Shown: positions 43,005 to 51,568 of the stretch, piece after piece | Layout: every line of letters starts with the position of its first letter | How positions within the stretch are numbered: position 1 is the first letter of the stretch | Source of the DNA: Anaerolineales bacterium | GTDB lineage: Bacteria > Chloroflexota > Anaerolineae > 4572-78 > J111 | Direction: 5' to 3' | Assembly: GCA_020634855.1 (NCBI GenBank) | Contig: JACKAU010000004.1 | Span: 496,001 to 560,000, forward strand | DNA length: 64,000 nt | The notes under the pieces: generated by a model | Databases searched by the model: none | The model's input: only the letters and a program-made list of their open reading frames with translations | Told to the model about the DNA's origin: nothing | Made by a program: the position numbers and the translations under genes

Positions 43005-44138
43005 CTAAGTCCTGTCTCTGCTCAGCGAGGCATACACCGCCTTATGCGCTTCAATCGCTTTTTCCCATGAGAACTTAGACGCTTGGAGCAGCGCGCGCTG
43101 TTTCAAGTCGGCCCGCAGCTCGGCGTCGGCCAGGACGCGCCGGATGGCCTGAGCCAGCGCCGCCGTGTCGGTCGGCTCGACCAAGAGGCCGGCGTCGCCG
43201 ATAACCTCCGGCAGGCTGGAGCTGTTGCTGCTGATGACCGGCGCGCCACAAGCCATCGCTTCTAACGGCGGCAGACCAAACCCTTCGTATAAAGAGGGGA
43301 AGACAAACACCTCGGCCAGTTGGTAGAACAGCGGCAGGTCGGCCTCATCGACATAGCCGGGGAAGATCACGCGGTCCTCTAAGCCAAGGTCTTTGATGTG
43401 CTGGAAGAATGAGTCGTACAGCCAGCCCTTTTTGCCGATAAAGACCAGCTTGAGACTGGGCTGATCGGTTAATAGGGTTTGAAAGGCGTCGAGCAGGCGG
43501 ATCAGGTTTTTGCGCGGCTCGATGGTGGCGACGTGGAGAATAAATTTGTCCGGCACTTTGTATTTGTGGCGGACGCGCTGTATGGCGTTCGGGTCCGGGG
43601 TGGGTTTGAAGTGGGGCGCGGCGGCTTCGTAGATGACCTTGATTTTTTGCTCCGGCAGACGGTAGTATTCGAGCGCATCCTGCTTAGAACATTCGGAGGG
43701 CGTGATAATGACATCGGCCGCCTTCAAATAGTGTGGCATCGTTAAGGTCAGATACCAGCGGTTGTAGTTTTTGTGATGTTCGGGGTAACGTAGAAAAATC
43801 AAGTCGTGCAGGGTGTAGACGGTGCGCGCCCGGCCAAAATGGGCCAGCAGGTGGTTGGTCGCGTGAAAAATGTCGCTGGCCCCAAAGGTCTTATCCATCG
43901 GCCAGTGGGTCATCTGCGAGGCGAACACCCCCATCCGCCACGGTTTGTTGCCGATGTTGACCGTCTTATACGGCACATCGCTGAGATAATTGGGCAGCGT
44001 AGCGTCGCCGTCGCGATTATAAAATAGCGACAGGTTGACCGCCGGATCGTCAGCCAGCATGCGGGCAATTTCACCGGCGTAGCGACCTAATCCGGCGTGT
44101 TTTTGGGCAGTGGGGGAAACGTCGATGCAAATGTGCAT
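43005..44138 (-). CDS. GT4-family glycosyltransferase
   Basis: 377 residues from ATG 44138 (MHICIDVSPTAQKHAGLGRYAGEI); a longer frame to 44195 would be read through a hairpin repeat and is rejected. Two Rossmann lobes: DLIFLRYPEHHKNYNRW and VITPSECSKQDALEYY in the first, ILHVATIEPRKNLIRLLDAF in the second, and the donor-binding VFPSLYEGFGLPPLEAMACG (E-x7-E). It probably transfers a sugar in cell-envelope or exopolysaccharide synthesis; acceptor and sugar are unknown. It is paired with a similar gene just upstream. Confidence 0.93.
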   Translation of the reverse strand: MHICIDVSPTAQKHAGLGRYAGEIARMLADDPAVNLSLFYNRDGDATLPNYLSDVPYKTVNIGNKPWRMGVFASQMTHWPMDKTFGASDIFHATNHLLAHFGRARTVYTLHDLIFLRYPEHHKNYNRWYLTLTMPHYLKAADVIITPSECSKQDALEYYRLPEQKIKVIYEAAAPHFKPTPDPNAIQRVRHKYKVPDKFILHVATIEPRKNLIRLLDAFQTLLTDQPSLKLVFIGKKGWLYDSFFQHIKDLGLEDRVIFPGYVDEADLPLFYQLAEVFVFPSLYEGFGLPPLEAMACGAPVISSNSSSLPEVIGDAGLLVEPTDTAALAQAIRRVLADAELRADLKQRALLQASKFSWEKAIEAHKAVYASLSRDRT

Positions 44139-44163
44139 AGGTGCAGGGTAGCAGGGTGGCAAG

Positions 44164-44195
44164 GTGGCAGGGTTGCAACTCTGCAACCCTGCCAC
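44164..44195. repeat. Perfect 14-base-arm hairpin between the glycosyltransferase genes
   Basis: GTGGCAGGGTTGCA (44164-44177), loop ACTC, and the exact inverse (44182-44195). The flanks on both sides continue as stuttering GCAGGGTGGCA-type sequence over about 44145-44210. It lies only 4 bases after the upstream gene's stop. Confidence 0.7.
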
Positions 44196-44199
44196 TCTG

Positions 44200-45363
44200 C
44201 TACTCTGTAACCACTTTATCCTCCGTTAGTAGTTTTTGATAGATCTGAACCAACTCCCCGGCCATTTTCGTCCATGAAAATTGGGCGGCTTGAGCCAGTC
44301 CGGCTTGGACCAGCGATTGATGCAGCCGTGAATCATGTAGGACCGTGTCGATAGCGGCGGCGATGGCTTCGACATCGAACGGATCGACCAGCAGCCCGGC
44401 TGAGCCGACCACTTCCGGCAGCGCGGATCGATTGGCGGCGACGACGGGCGTGCCGCAGGCCATCGCTTCTAGGGCGGGCAGACCAAAGCCTTCGTATAAA
44501 GACGGGTAGACAAACAAGGCGGCGGCGCTGTAGAGCAGCGGCAGGTCGGCATCGGGGACGAAGCCGAGGAAGTGGACGCGGTCGGTCAACTGCTGGCGGG
44601 TTACTTCATTGTAGATGTCGTCGGCGTGCCAGCCGGGGCCGCCGGCAATAACCAGGTCGGCTTCGGCCTTTACCTGGGCGAAAGCCCGGATCAGGCGTTG
44701 ATAATTCTTACGCGGCTGGATAGTGCCAACGCTTAAGATAAAAGGTTGCCGGCCCAGATTATACTTGTCTCGGATAGCCGCCCGTTGGGCCGGATCGTCG
44801 TTAGGTCGAAATTCGGGTGTGACGCCGTGGTACAACACACTGATTTTTTCCGGCGGCGTTCGGTACAGCTCAATCAAATCCTGGGCAGTCGCCTTTGAGA
44901 CGGCGATGACGTGATCGGCCTGAACCACGGACTGGCGAACCCAGCGGTTGAGATGGCGGCTCATGCCCGGCATCACACTGTCCGGTTCTCTGACAAAGGA
45001 GAGATCGTGAACGGTGAGCAGGGTTCGAGTGCCGGGACGGGTTGGCCGGAGGACGAAGTCGGCTGCGTGAAACAGATCGAGCGGGCCGGTCCAGCGTTCG
45101 ATGGGCAGCGGTAAATGTAGCCGATACCACAAACGGCCCAGCCAGCGCTCGGTGATGCGGGTGGGATGCCAGCTAAAGTTGGGACCAAGATCAGGAGGCG
45201 GGGCGCAGCGTCCGGCCTCGGCCACAAACAGACGATATTGAGGTGGCGACGCCTGGCCGGCTGAACATTGAGCCAGCGCCTTGACCATCTCGCGGGTGTA
45301 ACGGCCAATGCCGGCGCTTTGATGTACGGCTGAGGTATAATCGATCCCGATGCGATCCGTCAT
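44200..45363 (-). CDS. GT4-family glycosyltransferase
   Basis: 387 residues. MTDRIGIDYTSAVHQSAGIGRYTREMV is the acceptor-side glycine loop. LSVGTIQPRKNYQRLIRAF starts the second lobe, with VYPSLYEGFGLPALEAMACGTPVV carrying the E-x7-E donor motif. It is clearly related to the next gene downstream (same IGRYTRE/LGRYAGE start and PRKN motif), so the pair probably arose by duplication and acts in the same glycan pathway. First gene of the unit. Confidence 0.93.
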   Translation of the reverse strand: MTDRIGIDYTSAVHQSAGIGRYTREMVKALAQCSAGQASPPQYRLFVAEAGRCAPPPDLGPNFSWHPTRITERWLGRLWYRLHLPLPIERWTGPLDLFHAADFVLRPTRPGTRTLLTVHDLSFVREPDSVMPGMSRHLNRWVRQSVVQADHVIAVSKATAQDLIELYRTPPEKISVLYHGVTPEFRPNDDPAQRAAIRDKYNLGRQPFILSVGTIQPRKNYQRLIRAFAQVKAEADLVIAGGPGWHADDIYNEVTRQQLTDRVHFLGFVPDADLPLLYSAAALFVYPSLYEGFGLPALEAMACGTPVVAANRSALPEVVGSAGLLVDPFDVEAIAAAIDTVLHDSRLHQSLVQAGLAQAAQFSWTKMAGELVQIYQKLLTEDKVVTE

Positions 45364-45453
45364 GGCCTTACTATGGTTCGCTTTGGTTGTATTGTCAATT
45401 TTAAACTGAGGGGAGATTGGCCACTTTATCCTGTTTTATGTTTTCTCGACTTG

Positions 45454-45462
45454 TGATATAAT
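45454..45462 (+). promoter_or_regulatory. Extended -10 promoter element
   Basis: TGATATAAT, an extended -10 (TGn-TATAAT), 35 bases before the 45497 gene. No good -35 hexamer was seen, as is common with extended -10 sites. Confidence 0.45.
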
Positions 45463-45496
45463 CGTGTCAGGGAACAGTCATGGAGGCTAAGGAATA

Positions 45497-46153
45497 ATGG
45501 CAACGCGGTTAAAAATTGATCTGGCTCAGGGTGTTTTGGAGGTTGAAGGCAGCGAAACCTTTGTCAAAGCTATTTACGCCGATTTCAAGGCGCACTTTGT
45601 GAGCGATGACAGCGCCGCCGAGGATATTACCTCCACGCTCAAACCAAAACGGACGAGAACCAGAAAATCGACGCGAACGCAGACCAAAACGAAGGCTGGT
45701 GCTAGAAAATCAGTGGATACGTCGGCGCCGGAAACCGTTTCGCCAGTGGATAATAAGCCGGCGGTTGAAGTTGACGGTGTAACCGATGGCAAGCCGGTCA
45801 TTGAAAAGCCTACGTATACTCTGGTTGAAAGCCTCAATTTAGGAGCGGCCAACGGGCGACCATCACTGGTAGAATTCATGGATACGAAAGTTCCCATCAC
45901 AAATGAAGAGCGAAATCTGGTTTTCCTTCACTATTTACAACATCTGCTAAAATTAGACACAATTTCGATTGATCACCTTTACACGTGTTATAAGGCAGCT
46001 AAAATTCGAGTTCCCCTTAATATTGAAAACAGTTTGCAAATTACTGCCAACCAGCGCCACTGGATCAAAATCGCCAAAGACGGTACTCTAACCGTGACTC
46101 CGGCAGGCAAGCTGTATGTTGAAAATCAACTTCCCAAAAAGATCAAAAATTAA
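45497..46153 (+). CDS. Unknown protein with a basic Thr/Lys/Arg linker
   Basis: 218 residues. The N-terminal 35 residues (LKIDLAQGVLEVEGSETFVKAIYADF) look like a small beta-hairpin/helix module. A low-complexity basic stretch (about 50-80, KPKRTRTRKSTRTQTKTK) is followed by an acidic/Pro linker, and residues 110-215 form a helical domain ending TVTPAGKLYVENQLPKK, winged-helix-like in pattern. I do not recognise the family by name. The basic linker suggests nucleic-acid contact (inference). GGAGGCTAAGGA is the ribosome site. Confidence 0.6.
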   Translation: MATRLKIDLAQGVLEVEGSETFVKAIYADFKAHFVSDDSAAEDITSTLKPKRTRTRKSTRTQTKTKAGARKSVDTSAPETVSPVDNKPAVEVDGVTDGKPVIEKPTYTLVESLNLGAANGRPSLVEFMDTKVPITNEERNLVFLHYLQHLLKLDTISIDHLYTCYKAAKIRVPLNIENSLQITANQRHWIKIAKDGTLTVTPAGKLYVENQLPKKIKN

Positions 46154-46270
46154 CATTATTCAGGGGATCGGCGCATCTACTCAGCGCGCCAATCACCCGG
46201 TATGCTAAATAAATACCACTGACTTGGACCTTGTAATTAACTAAAAATAACGAGAGGAAAAACCTGGACC

Positions 46271-48145
46271 GTGACTTACAATTTTCTGGCAGAACTTGAT
46301 AATCGCCCTCTGTTATGTGACGGGGCAATGGGTACGACCATTTACGCCAAAGGCATTCCCTTTGAGCGTTGCTTTGATGAGTTAAATATCAGCCATCCGG
46401 CCCTTATCGGTGAAATTCATCGCGATTATATTCAGGCCGGGGCCAATGTCATTCAAACCAATACGTTCGGCGCCAATCGCGTTAAATTGGCCGAACATGG
46501 GTTGGCTGAAGTGGTCGGTGAAATCAACCGGGCTGGGGTGTCGTTGGCGCGCCGGGTGGTTGAAGCTTCCTTTAAGGAGGTCTTTATCGCCGGTACGGTT
46601 GGCTCGTTGGGGGTACGGTTGGCTCCACTGGGCCGGTTAAGTACGACCAAAGCTTACGAGGCATTCACCGAACAAATTATCGCTTTGATTGAGGCCGGCG
46701 TCGATCTACTGATGTTCGATACTTTTGCCGATCTGAATGAATTGGAGCAGGGTGTTCTGGCCGCTCGGGCCGTATCGGCCGATATTCCCATTGTCGCCCA
46801 GGTGACCTTTACCGAAGATGGCCGGACGCCGTTGGGGATGACGCTGCAGAAGGTTGCTGCCCAAGTATCCCAATTCCCGGTCGATGTCATCGGGATGAAC
46901 TGCTCGATTGGGCCGTCGGGCGTGCTGCGAGCTATTCGCCAGTTAGGCCAACTGCTGCCGCCGGAGACGCGGTTGTCGGCCCAACCCAACGCCGGCTGGC
47001 CGGAGCGAGTCGGCGGGCGAATTATCTACCCGGCGACGCCCGAATACTTTGGCGACTATGCCCTGGCTTTTGTCGAAGCCGGAGTCAAGCTAGTGGGCGG
47101 CTGCTGTGGCACCACCGCCGAACATATCGCTCACATGCGGGCTGCTCTGGATAACCCGGTGCAACATACGCCACAACTGCTGCGCTTGCCCAGCGAGGAT
47201 GAAATTAGTTCCGGTCCGGCCAACGTTCTGGAACCCACACGCCTGGCCCGCCGGTTAGCCACGGGCGAATTTGTGGTCACGGCCGAAATTAGCCCGCCCA
47301 AAGGCGTCTTTGTTGAGGAAGTGCTGGCCGGGGTTTCGACGTTGATGGCAGCCGGAGCCAACACCATCAACGTGGCCGACAGCCCGCGGGCGCAAATGCG
47401 TATGAGCGCCTGGGCGATGTGTTATCTGATTCAGAATCAGCTCGATTTGGAAACGGTGCTGCATTTTCCCATTCGAGGGCGCAATATATTGCGGGTGCAA
47501 GGCGATCTGTTGGCGGCACACGCGCTCAACGTGCGCAATATCTTTGCGGTCATGGGCGATCCGACCTCGACCGGTGAGTACCCCGAAGCCAGCGACACCT
47601 ACGATGTGGTGCCGACCGGGTTGATCAAGCTGTTGAAACAGGGCTTTAATCAAGGCTTAGACCACGGCGGCGAGCCGCTGGCGCAACCTACCAATTTTGT
47701 GGTCGGCTGCGCCCTTAACCTGACCCCCGCCGATCCAGCGCGTGAATTGAAAGTTTTACGTAAGAAGATTGATAATGGGGCCGATTTTGCGCTGACCCAG
47801 CCGATTTACAACGTGGCCGAAGCGCAGCAGTTCATTACCCGCTATGAGGCCGAGTATGGCCCGTGGTCGCTGCCCATTATCGCCGGGGTGCTGCCTCTTT
47901 ACAGCGGCCGTCACGCCGAATTTTTGCATAACGAGGTTCCCGGCATCATCATTCCGGAAGACATACGCCGGCAGATGCGCGAGGCCGGTAAGAACGGCGC
48001 TGAGGTCGGCGTGGGCATTGCCCGCGATTTGGTGACTCAACTTCGACCGTGGGTACAAGGTATCTATCTGATTCCTGCCTTCGGACGCTATAACCTGGCG
48101 GCGGAAGTGATTGAAGTAGTCTCAGAGGGGGCGCTGCCGGTGTAA
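46271..48145 (+). CDS. Bifunctional homocysteine S-methyltransferase / 5,10-methylenetetrahydrofolate reductase
   Basis: 624 residues, same architecture as Bacillus YitJ. Residues 1-300 form a zinc-dependent homocysteine S-methyltransferase: LLCDGAMGTTIY, GANVIQTNTFGANR, the GMNCSIGP cysteine and the GGCCGTT zinc pair. Residues about 325-615 form an FAD-dependent MTHFR barrel: FVVTAEISPPKG, GANTINVADSPRAQMRM, GDPTSTGEYPEASDTYDV and DFALTQPIYNVAEAQQF. It joins 5-methyl-THF formation with methionine synthesis. The start is GTG 46271. No SAM or B12 riboswitch was seen in the short upstream gap (46154-46270). Confidence 0.95.
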   Translation: MTYNFLAELDNRPLLCDGAMGTTIYAKGIPFERCFDELNISHPALIGEIHRDYIQAGANVIQTNTFGANRVKLAEHGLAEVVGEINRAGVSLARRVVEASFKEVFIAGTVGSLGVRLAPLGRLSTTKAYEAFTEQIIALIEAGVDLLMFDTFADLNELEQGVLAARAVSADIPIVAQVTFTEDGRTPLGMTLQKVAAQVSQFPVDVIGMNCSIGPSGVLRAIRQLGQLLPPETRLSAQPNAGWPERVGGRIIYPATPEYFGDYALAFVEAGVKLVGGCCGTTAEHIAHMRAALDNPVQHTPQLLRLPSEDEISSGPANVLEPTRLARRLATGEFVVTAEISPPKGVFVEEVLAGVSTLMAAGANTINVADSPRAQMRMSAWAMCYLIQNQLDLETVLHFPIRGRNILRVQGDLLAAHALNVRNIFAVMGDPTSTGEYPEASDTYDVVPTGLIKLLKQGFNQGLDHGGEPLAQPTNFVVGCALNLTPADPARELKVLRKKIDNGADFALTQPIYNVAEAQQFITRYEAEYGPWSLPIIAGVLPLYSGRHAEFLHNEVPGIIIPEDIRRQMREAGKNGAEVGVGIARDLVTQLRPWVQGIYLIPAFGRYNLAAEVIEVVSEGALPV

Positions 48146-48146
48146 T

Positions 48147-49097
48147 ATGGCCACTATTCCGGAAATGGTTTCCTATCTGCAATATGGACGAGCCGTTTTG
48201 TTCGAGGCTATCGCCGGCTTGTCTCGCCGTGAACTGACTGAGATAGAGATTTATCCGGGTTGGACGATGAAAGAGGTGCTGGCTCATATTATTGGCTGGG
48301 ATGAGCAGGTGATCAAAAATCTGATACTCATCGAGCAGGGTCAGGCCGATCAAATCGACTATCTTGACGCTGAAGAGCATAACCGGGCAGCGGTCGCTCG
48401 CTGGCGCGATAAATCGTGGCGCGAAGTCCTGGCTGCTGTTCATCACAGCTACCAGCAGATCGTCGATATGATCGCCGCCCTGGATTACCCGGAAATCGAC
48501 CGGCGCTACGAGCGTCGGGGGCGGATCATCACCATTCGCAGCTACATCATCGAAACCATGGTTGAACATATTCGCCAGCACGCGGCCGAGATAGAATTGT
48601 GGCGGCAGTCGCTAGATGACGAAATTGACCCGGCAGCCATTGTGCTGCAGATGAAACAGAGCCGGGCTGAATTTATGGCCATTCTTGATACCGTTGATGA
48701 AGTCGAGGCCACTGACAAGCATGCCGCCGGCCACTGGTCGATCAGCGATCTGGTGGGTCATGTGGCCGATTGGGAGCAGCGCATGCTACAGGCGGCTCGC
48801 CACATTTACGATCCCGCTTTGCCGGCTGTTCCGCCGGTTGATGATTATGCCCTTGATTGGGACGAGGTTTTGGTCGCCCGTAGAGCTGGAAAATCGTGGC
48901 CGGAAAATCACCACGATTTGCTCAAAATCCAGGTGGCCGTTGATAACTTCCTGATCGACCTGCTTCCCGGTGATTGGAAACTGCGCGGCCCGTTCCCCTG
49001 GCCCGATGACCAAGGCTCGCTGGCGGAATTGATCGCCAACATCGGCCGGCATTACGATAATCATACCCCTAAATTAAGAGAGTCTATCCGCGATTAG
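48147..49097 (+). CDS. Protein with two DinB-like domains
   Basis: 316 residues made of two related four-helix halves: residues 1-150 (PGWTMKEVLAHIIGWDEQVI, with a helix-borne HIIGWD) and 160-316 (GHWSISDLVGHVADWEQRM, with VGHVADWE). Both fit the DinB/maleylpyruvate-isomerase-like (ClbS/DUF1706) superfamily, in which His residues of the helices bind a metal. Each half ends with a late His-containing helix (EHIRQHAAEI and GRHYDNH). It starts one base after the methyltransferase stop, so it is co-transcribed. Function unknown; possibly thiol-dependent detoxification. Confidence 0.75.
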   Translation: MATIPEMVSYLQYGRAVLFEAIAGLSRRELTEIEIYPGWTMKEVLAHIIGWDEQVIKNLILIEQGQADQIDYLDAEEHNRAAVARWRDKSWREVLAAVHHSYQQIVDMIAALDYPEIDRRYERRGRIITIRSYIIETMVEHIRQHAAEIELWRQSLDDEIDPAAIVLQMKQSRAEFMAILDTVDEVEATDKHAAGHWSISDLVGHVADWEQRMLQAARHIYDPALPAVPPVDDYALDWDEVLVARRAGKSWPENHHDLLKIQVAVDNFLIDLLPGDWKLRGPFPWPDDQGSLAELIANIGRHYDNHTPKLRESIRD

Positions 49098-49151
49098 GGC
49101 ATGGGAAATTAATAACTGTCCCATTGCGGTGGACAGCCAAGGGTAATTAGC

Positions 49152-49202
49152 AATGGGTAAATGGTAATTAGAGATTAAAGAACCAATTACCATTTACCCA
49201 TT
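49152..49202. repeat. Perfect 18-base-arm hairpin after the DinB gene
   Basis: AATGGGTAAATGGTAATT (49152-49169) and its exact inverse (49185-49202), 15-base loop. No T-run follows, so it is not a classic terminator. The rest of the gap 49098-49354 shows nothing. Confidence 0.65.
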
Positions 49203-49354
49203 ATCCCAACTCAAATGCGGCAGTTAGTTAATTCTCGATCCTAAGCGCCGGCGACCTCAAGTCACCCCCATTATCTGTCTTATTCAATTTGGTAAAAAAT
49301 AACAGGTTGTGTTATCTTTCAATATCTTAAACTAGAGGACGTACAGAAGAAGAT

Positions 49355-50134
49355 ATGGATGCCTCAATTCGCGCTATACTGGACAGGCATATTATCGATG
49401 TACAATCGCTAATTTATCGAAATATTGCCGGGGGATCGCTGGAGGTTATGCCGCATTGGGTTCGGGGTTTCAGCGGTCTGCAACAACCTGTGTTTAATAC
49501 TTTCTTACCACGTGATCTGGCCGGCCTTTCGGATGATACGCTGGCCGATACGGCTGCCTTTTTTTCGTCCCGAAATACGCTGTACGGGGTGGAGTTGATT
49601 GAGGATTTTGTGCCGGGTGGGGCGGATTATCTCAATGACTGCCATTACCAATCGCTGCCGCCCGAACTGGCGCTGGTCATTAGCGGCCAACCGAACGAAG
49701 TCGATCGGAATACGGAGATCATGATTGAGAAAGTCGATACCGTGCCGTCGCTAACGGCGTTTTGTACGCTGATGCATTTGGTGTTTGACTTTCCGCTGAG
49801 AGATATGATCAAACTCTACTCGGTAGCGCATCTTAAAGAGGACCGAATTGGGCTTTATCTGGCCTTTTTAGATGAGCAGCCGGTGAGCGCCGGGGCGTTG
49901 TTACGGACTAATGGCGCCGCGTCGATCACCAACCTGGTCACTATCGATGATTATCGGGGCCAGGGCGTCGCTACCACGTTGACGTATCGCATGCTGGCCG
50001 ATGCCCGTGAGCTTGACTGCGACCACGTGATGGCTTACTCAACAGCTCAGGGGTTTTCGTTGTTTCATCGGTTGGGTTTTGAAATATTTAGCCAGCGCCA
50101 GTGGTTTTTGCCGCCGGGCATCGATTATGAGTAA
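49355..50134 (+). CDS. GNAT-family N-acetyltransferase with a long N-terminal domain
   Basis: 259 residues. The C-terminal about 120 residues are a GNAT fold: the beta4 strand ASITNLVTIDDYRG, acetyl-CoA loop RGQGVATTLTYRML, and the end SLFHRLGFEIFSQRQWFLPPG. The N-terminal about 130 residues (RNIAGGSLEVMPHWVRGFSG) form a separate domain, as in some tandem GNAT proteins with a degenerate first half. The substrate is unknown. A single gene. Confidence 0.8.
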   Translation: MDASIRAILDRHIIDVQSLIYRNIAGGSLEVMPHWVRGFSGLQQPVFNTFLPRDLAGLSDDTLADTAAFFSSRNTLYGVELIEDFVPGGADYLNDCHYQSLPPELALVISGQPNEVDRNTEIMIEKVDTVPSLTAFCTLMHLVFDFPLRDMIKLYSVAHLKEDRIGLYLAFLDEQPVSAGALLRTNGAASITNLVTIDDYRGQGVATTLTYRMLADARELDCDHVMAYSTAQGFSLFHRLGFEIFSQRQWFLPPGIDYE

Positions 50135-50288
50135 ACAACAATAAGGAACCCCATTTCCATTATCAATCTCTTAGACCCCTCATTCACCCATTGCCCGACT
50201 ATAAAGTGGTTTACAAATGACTCTTTGGTAAGAATTCCTCCTCTTACCTCCTCTAAAGTCACAACCTGTCCTCCGATTTTTAATCTGT

Positions 50289-50317
50289 TTGACTGTAGGC
50301 TCAGGATAGGTTATATT
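50289..50317 (+). promoter_or_regulatory. Promoter of the phosphatase-DUF3090-SCO1664 operon
   Basis: TTGACT (50289-50294), 17-base spacer, TATATT (50312-50317), 31 bases before the first start codon. The best sigma-70-like match seen in the window. Confidence 0.65.
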
Positions 50318-50347
50318 ACTATTCATACACAACCCTAGGAAAAAGAC

Positions 50348-51016
50348 GTGTCTCAAGATACCGAGAAAGAGCCAAAGCAGGAGAAAAAGCCGACAACTGT
50401 CCTATTTATTCGACATGGCGAGAATGAGTGGACTAAATCTAACAAGCTAGCCGGCAGGACGCCGGGGGTTTATCTGAATGAGCAGGGCCGAAAACAGGCC
50501 GAAGCATTGGGTGAGCGTCTGGCTAAGGTCAAAATCGATGCGTTGTACACCAGCCCCTTAGATCGAACGGTGGAAACGGCTCGGATCATCGCTGCCCATC
50601 ATAAACTTGAGGTCAGACAGCACAGTGGGCTGCTGGAAGTTGATTACGGGGAATGGACCGGAGAAGAGATCAAGAAGTTAACCAAGGAAAAGTCTTGGTC
50701 TCAAATTCAATTCTATCCCAGTGGGGCGGGTTTTCCCGGCGGCGAAACCATGTATGAAATGCAGGCTCGGTTTGTCAGAGAGGTGAACGACCTGGTGGCC
50801 CAACATCCTGAGCAAACCATAGCCATCGTTGGCCACGCCGACTTGATTAAAGCGGCGGTGGCCCATTACCTGGGCGTTCATTTCGATTTATTCCAGCGCA
50901 TCGTCATTAGTACGGCCTCGCTGACTACGGTGAACTTTACGTTTATGGGGCCGCGTGTTGTGTGTGTTAACGATACTAATCACAATCCCCCTCCTCCTCA
51001 GGAAGAGAAAGAATAA
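50348..51016 (+). CDS. Histidine phosphatase (phosphoglycerate-mutase-like), MSMEG_4193 type
   Basis: 222 residues, GTG start. Catalytic motif FIRHGENEWT, then SPLDRTVETARIIA, EVDYGEWTGEEIKKL, GGETMYEMQARF and VGHADLIKAAV with the second catalytic His. After a charged N-terminal tail the fold is a standard branch-1 histidine phosphatase. It is followed at 18 bases by DUF3090 and then by an SCO1664-like gene. The same trio is a conserved neighbourhood in Actinobacteria next to mycothiol ligase genes, which points to the MSMEG_4193-type subgroup. Confidence 0.88.
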   Translation: MSQDTEKEPKQEKKPTTVLFIRHGENEWTKSNKLAGRTPGVYLNEQGRKQAEALGERLAKVKIDALYTSPLDRTVETARIIAAHHKLEVRQHSGLLEVDYGEWTGEEIKKLTKEKSWSQIQFYPSGAGFPGGETMYEMQARFVREVNDLVAQHPEQTIAIVGHADLIKAAVAHYLGVHFDLFQRIVISTASLTTVNFTFMGPRVVCVNDTNHNPPPPQEEKE

Positions 51017-51034
51017 CAGTTCGAGGAGTGATAT

Positions 51035-51568
51035 ATGGCTAAAAAATTAACTGATCTTAACCCTGTTACCCGGATTACCATCGGCGCGGTGGGTGAACCG
51101 GGCCAGCGAATTTTTTTATTGCAAGCGAGCCAAACCGATTCTAATGTTACCCTAAAAATCGAAAAAGAACAGGCTCGTGTCCTGGCAGTTAGCACCACGG
51201 AGTTGCTGGATGAGTTGGACGAAAAATATCCCCGCTCCTTCTCAAAGGTTGACCGGCCGCTGACCTCCGATCTGATGTTGCGAGAACCGATGGAGCCTGA
51301 GTTTGTGGTTGGGCAAATCGGCTTGGGCTACGATCAAGACCAGGATATGGTCGTTTTGGTAGTCCAGGAAATCCAGGCTGACACCGAGGACGATGTGGCG
51401 ACAATGCGCTTTTGGGCTACGCGCGCTCAAATGAAAGCATTGAGCGAACATACGTTGGAGGTTGTCAATCAAGGTCGGCCGATCTGCCCCCTGTGCGAGT
51501 CGCCCATTGATCCCGAAGGTCACTTTTGTCCAAAGAGCAACGGATTCGAAAGGGTGCAGTGGAATTGA
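51035..51568 (+). CDS. DUF3090 family protein
   Basis: 177 residues. It has the family pattern VTRITIGAVGEPGQRIFLLQA, EKEQARVLAVSTTELLDEL, FVVGQIGLGYDQDQDMVVLV and a C-terminal zinc-ribbon-like CPLCESPIDPEGHFCPKSNG. No biochemical function is established for the family that I know of. The gene is the middle of the three-gene unit; its end overlaps or abuts the SCO1664-like gene, so the two are probably translationally coupled. Confidence 0.9.
   Translation: MAKKLTDLNPVTRITIGAVGEPGQRIFLLQASQTDSNVTLKIEKEQARVLAVSTTELLDELDEKYPRSFSKVDRPLTSDLMLREPMEPEFVVGQIGLGYDQDQDMVVLVVQEIQADTEDDVATMRFWATRAQMKALSEHTLEVVNQGRPICPLCESPIDPEGHFCPKSNGFERVQWN

Noticed and set aside
46154..46270. SAM or cobalamin riboswitch before the methionine synthesis gene
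   Set aside because: The gap is only 117 bases and shows none of the conserved aptamer motifs.
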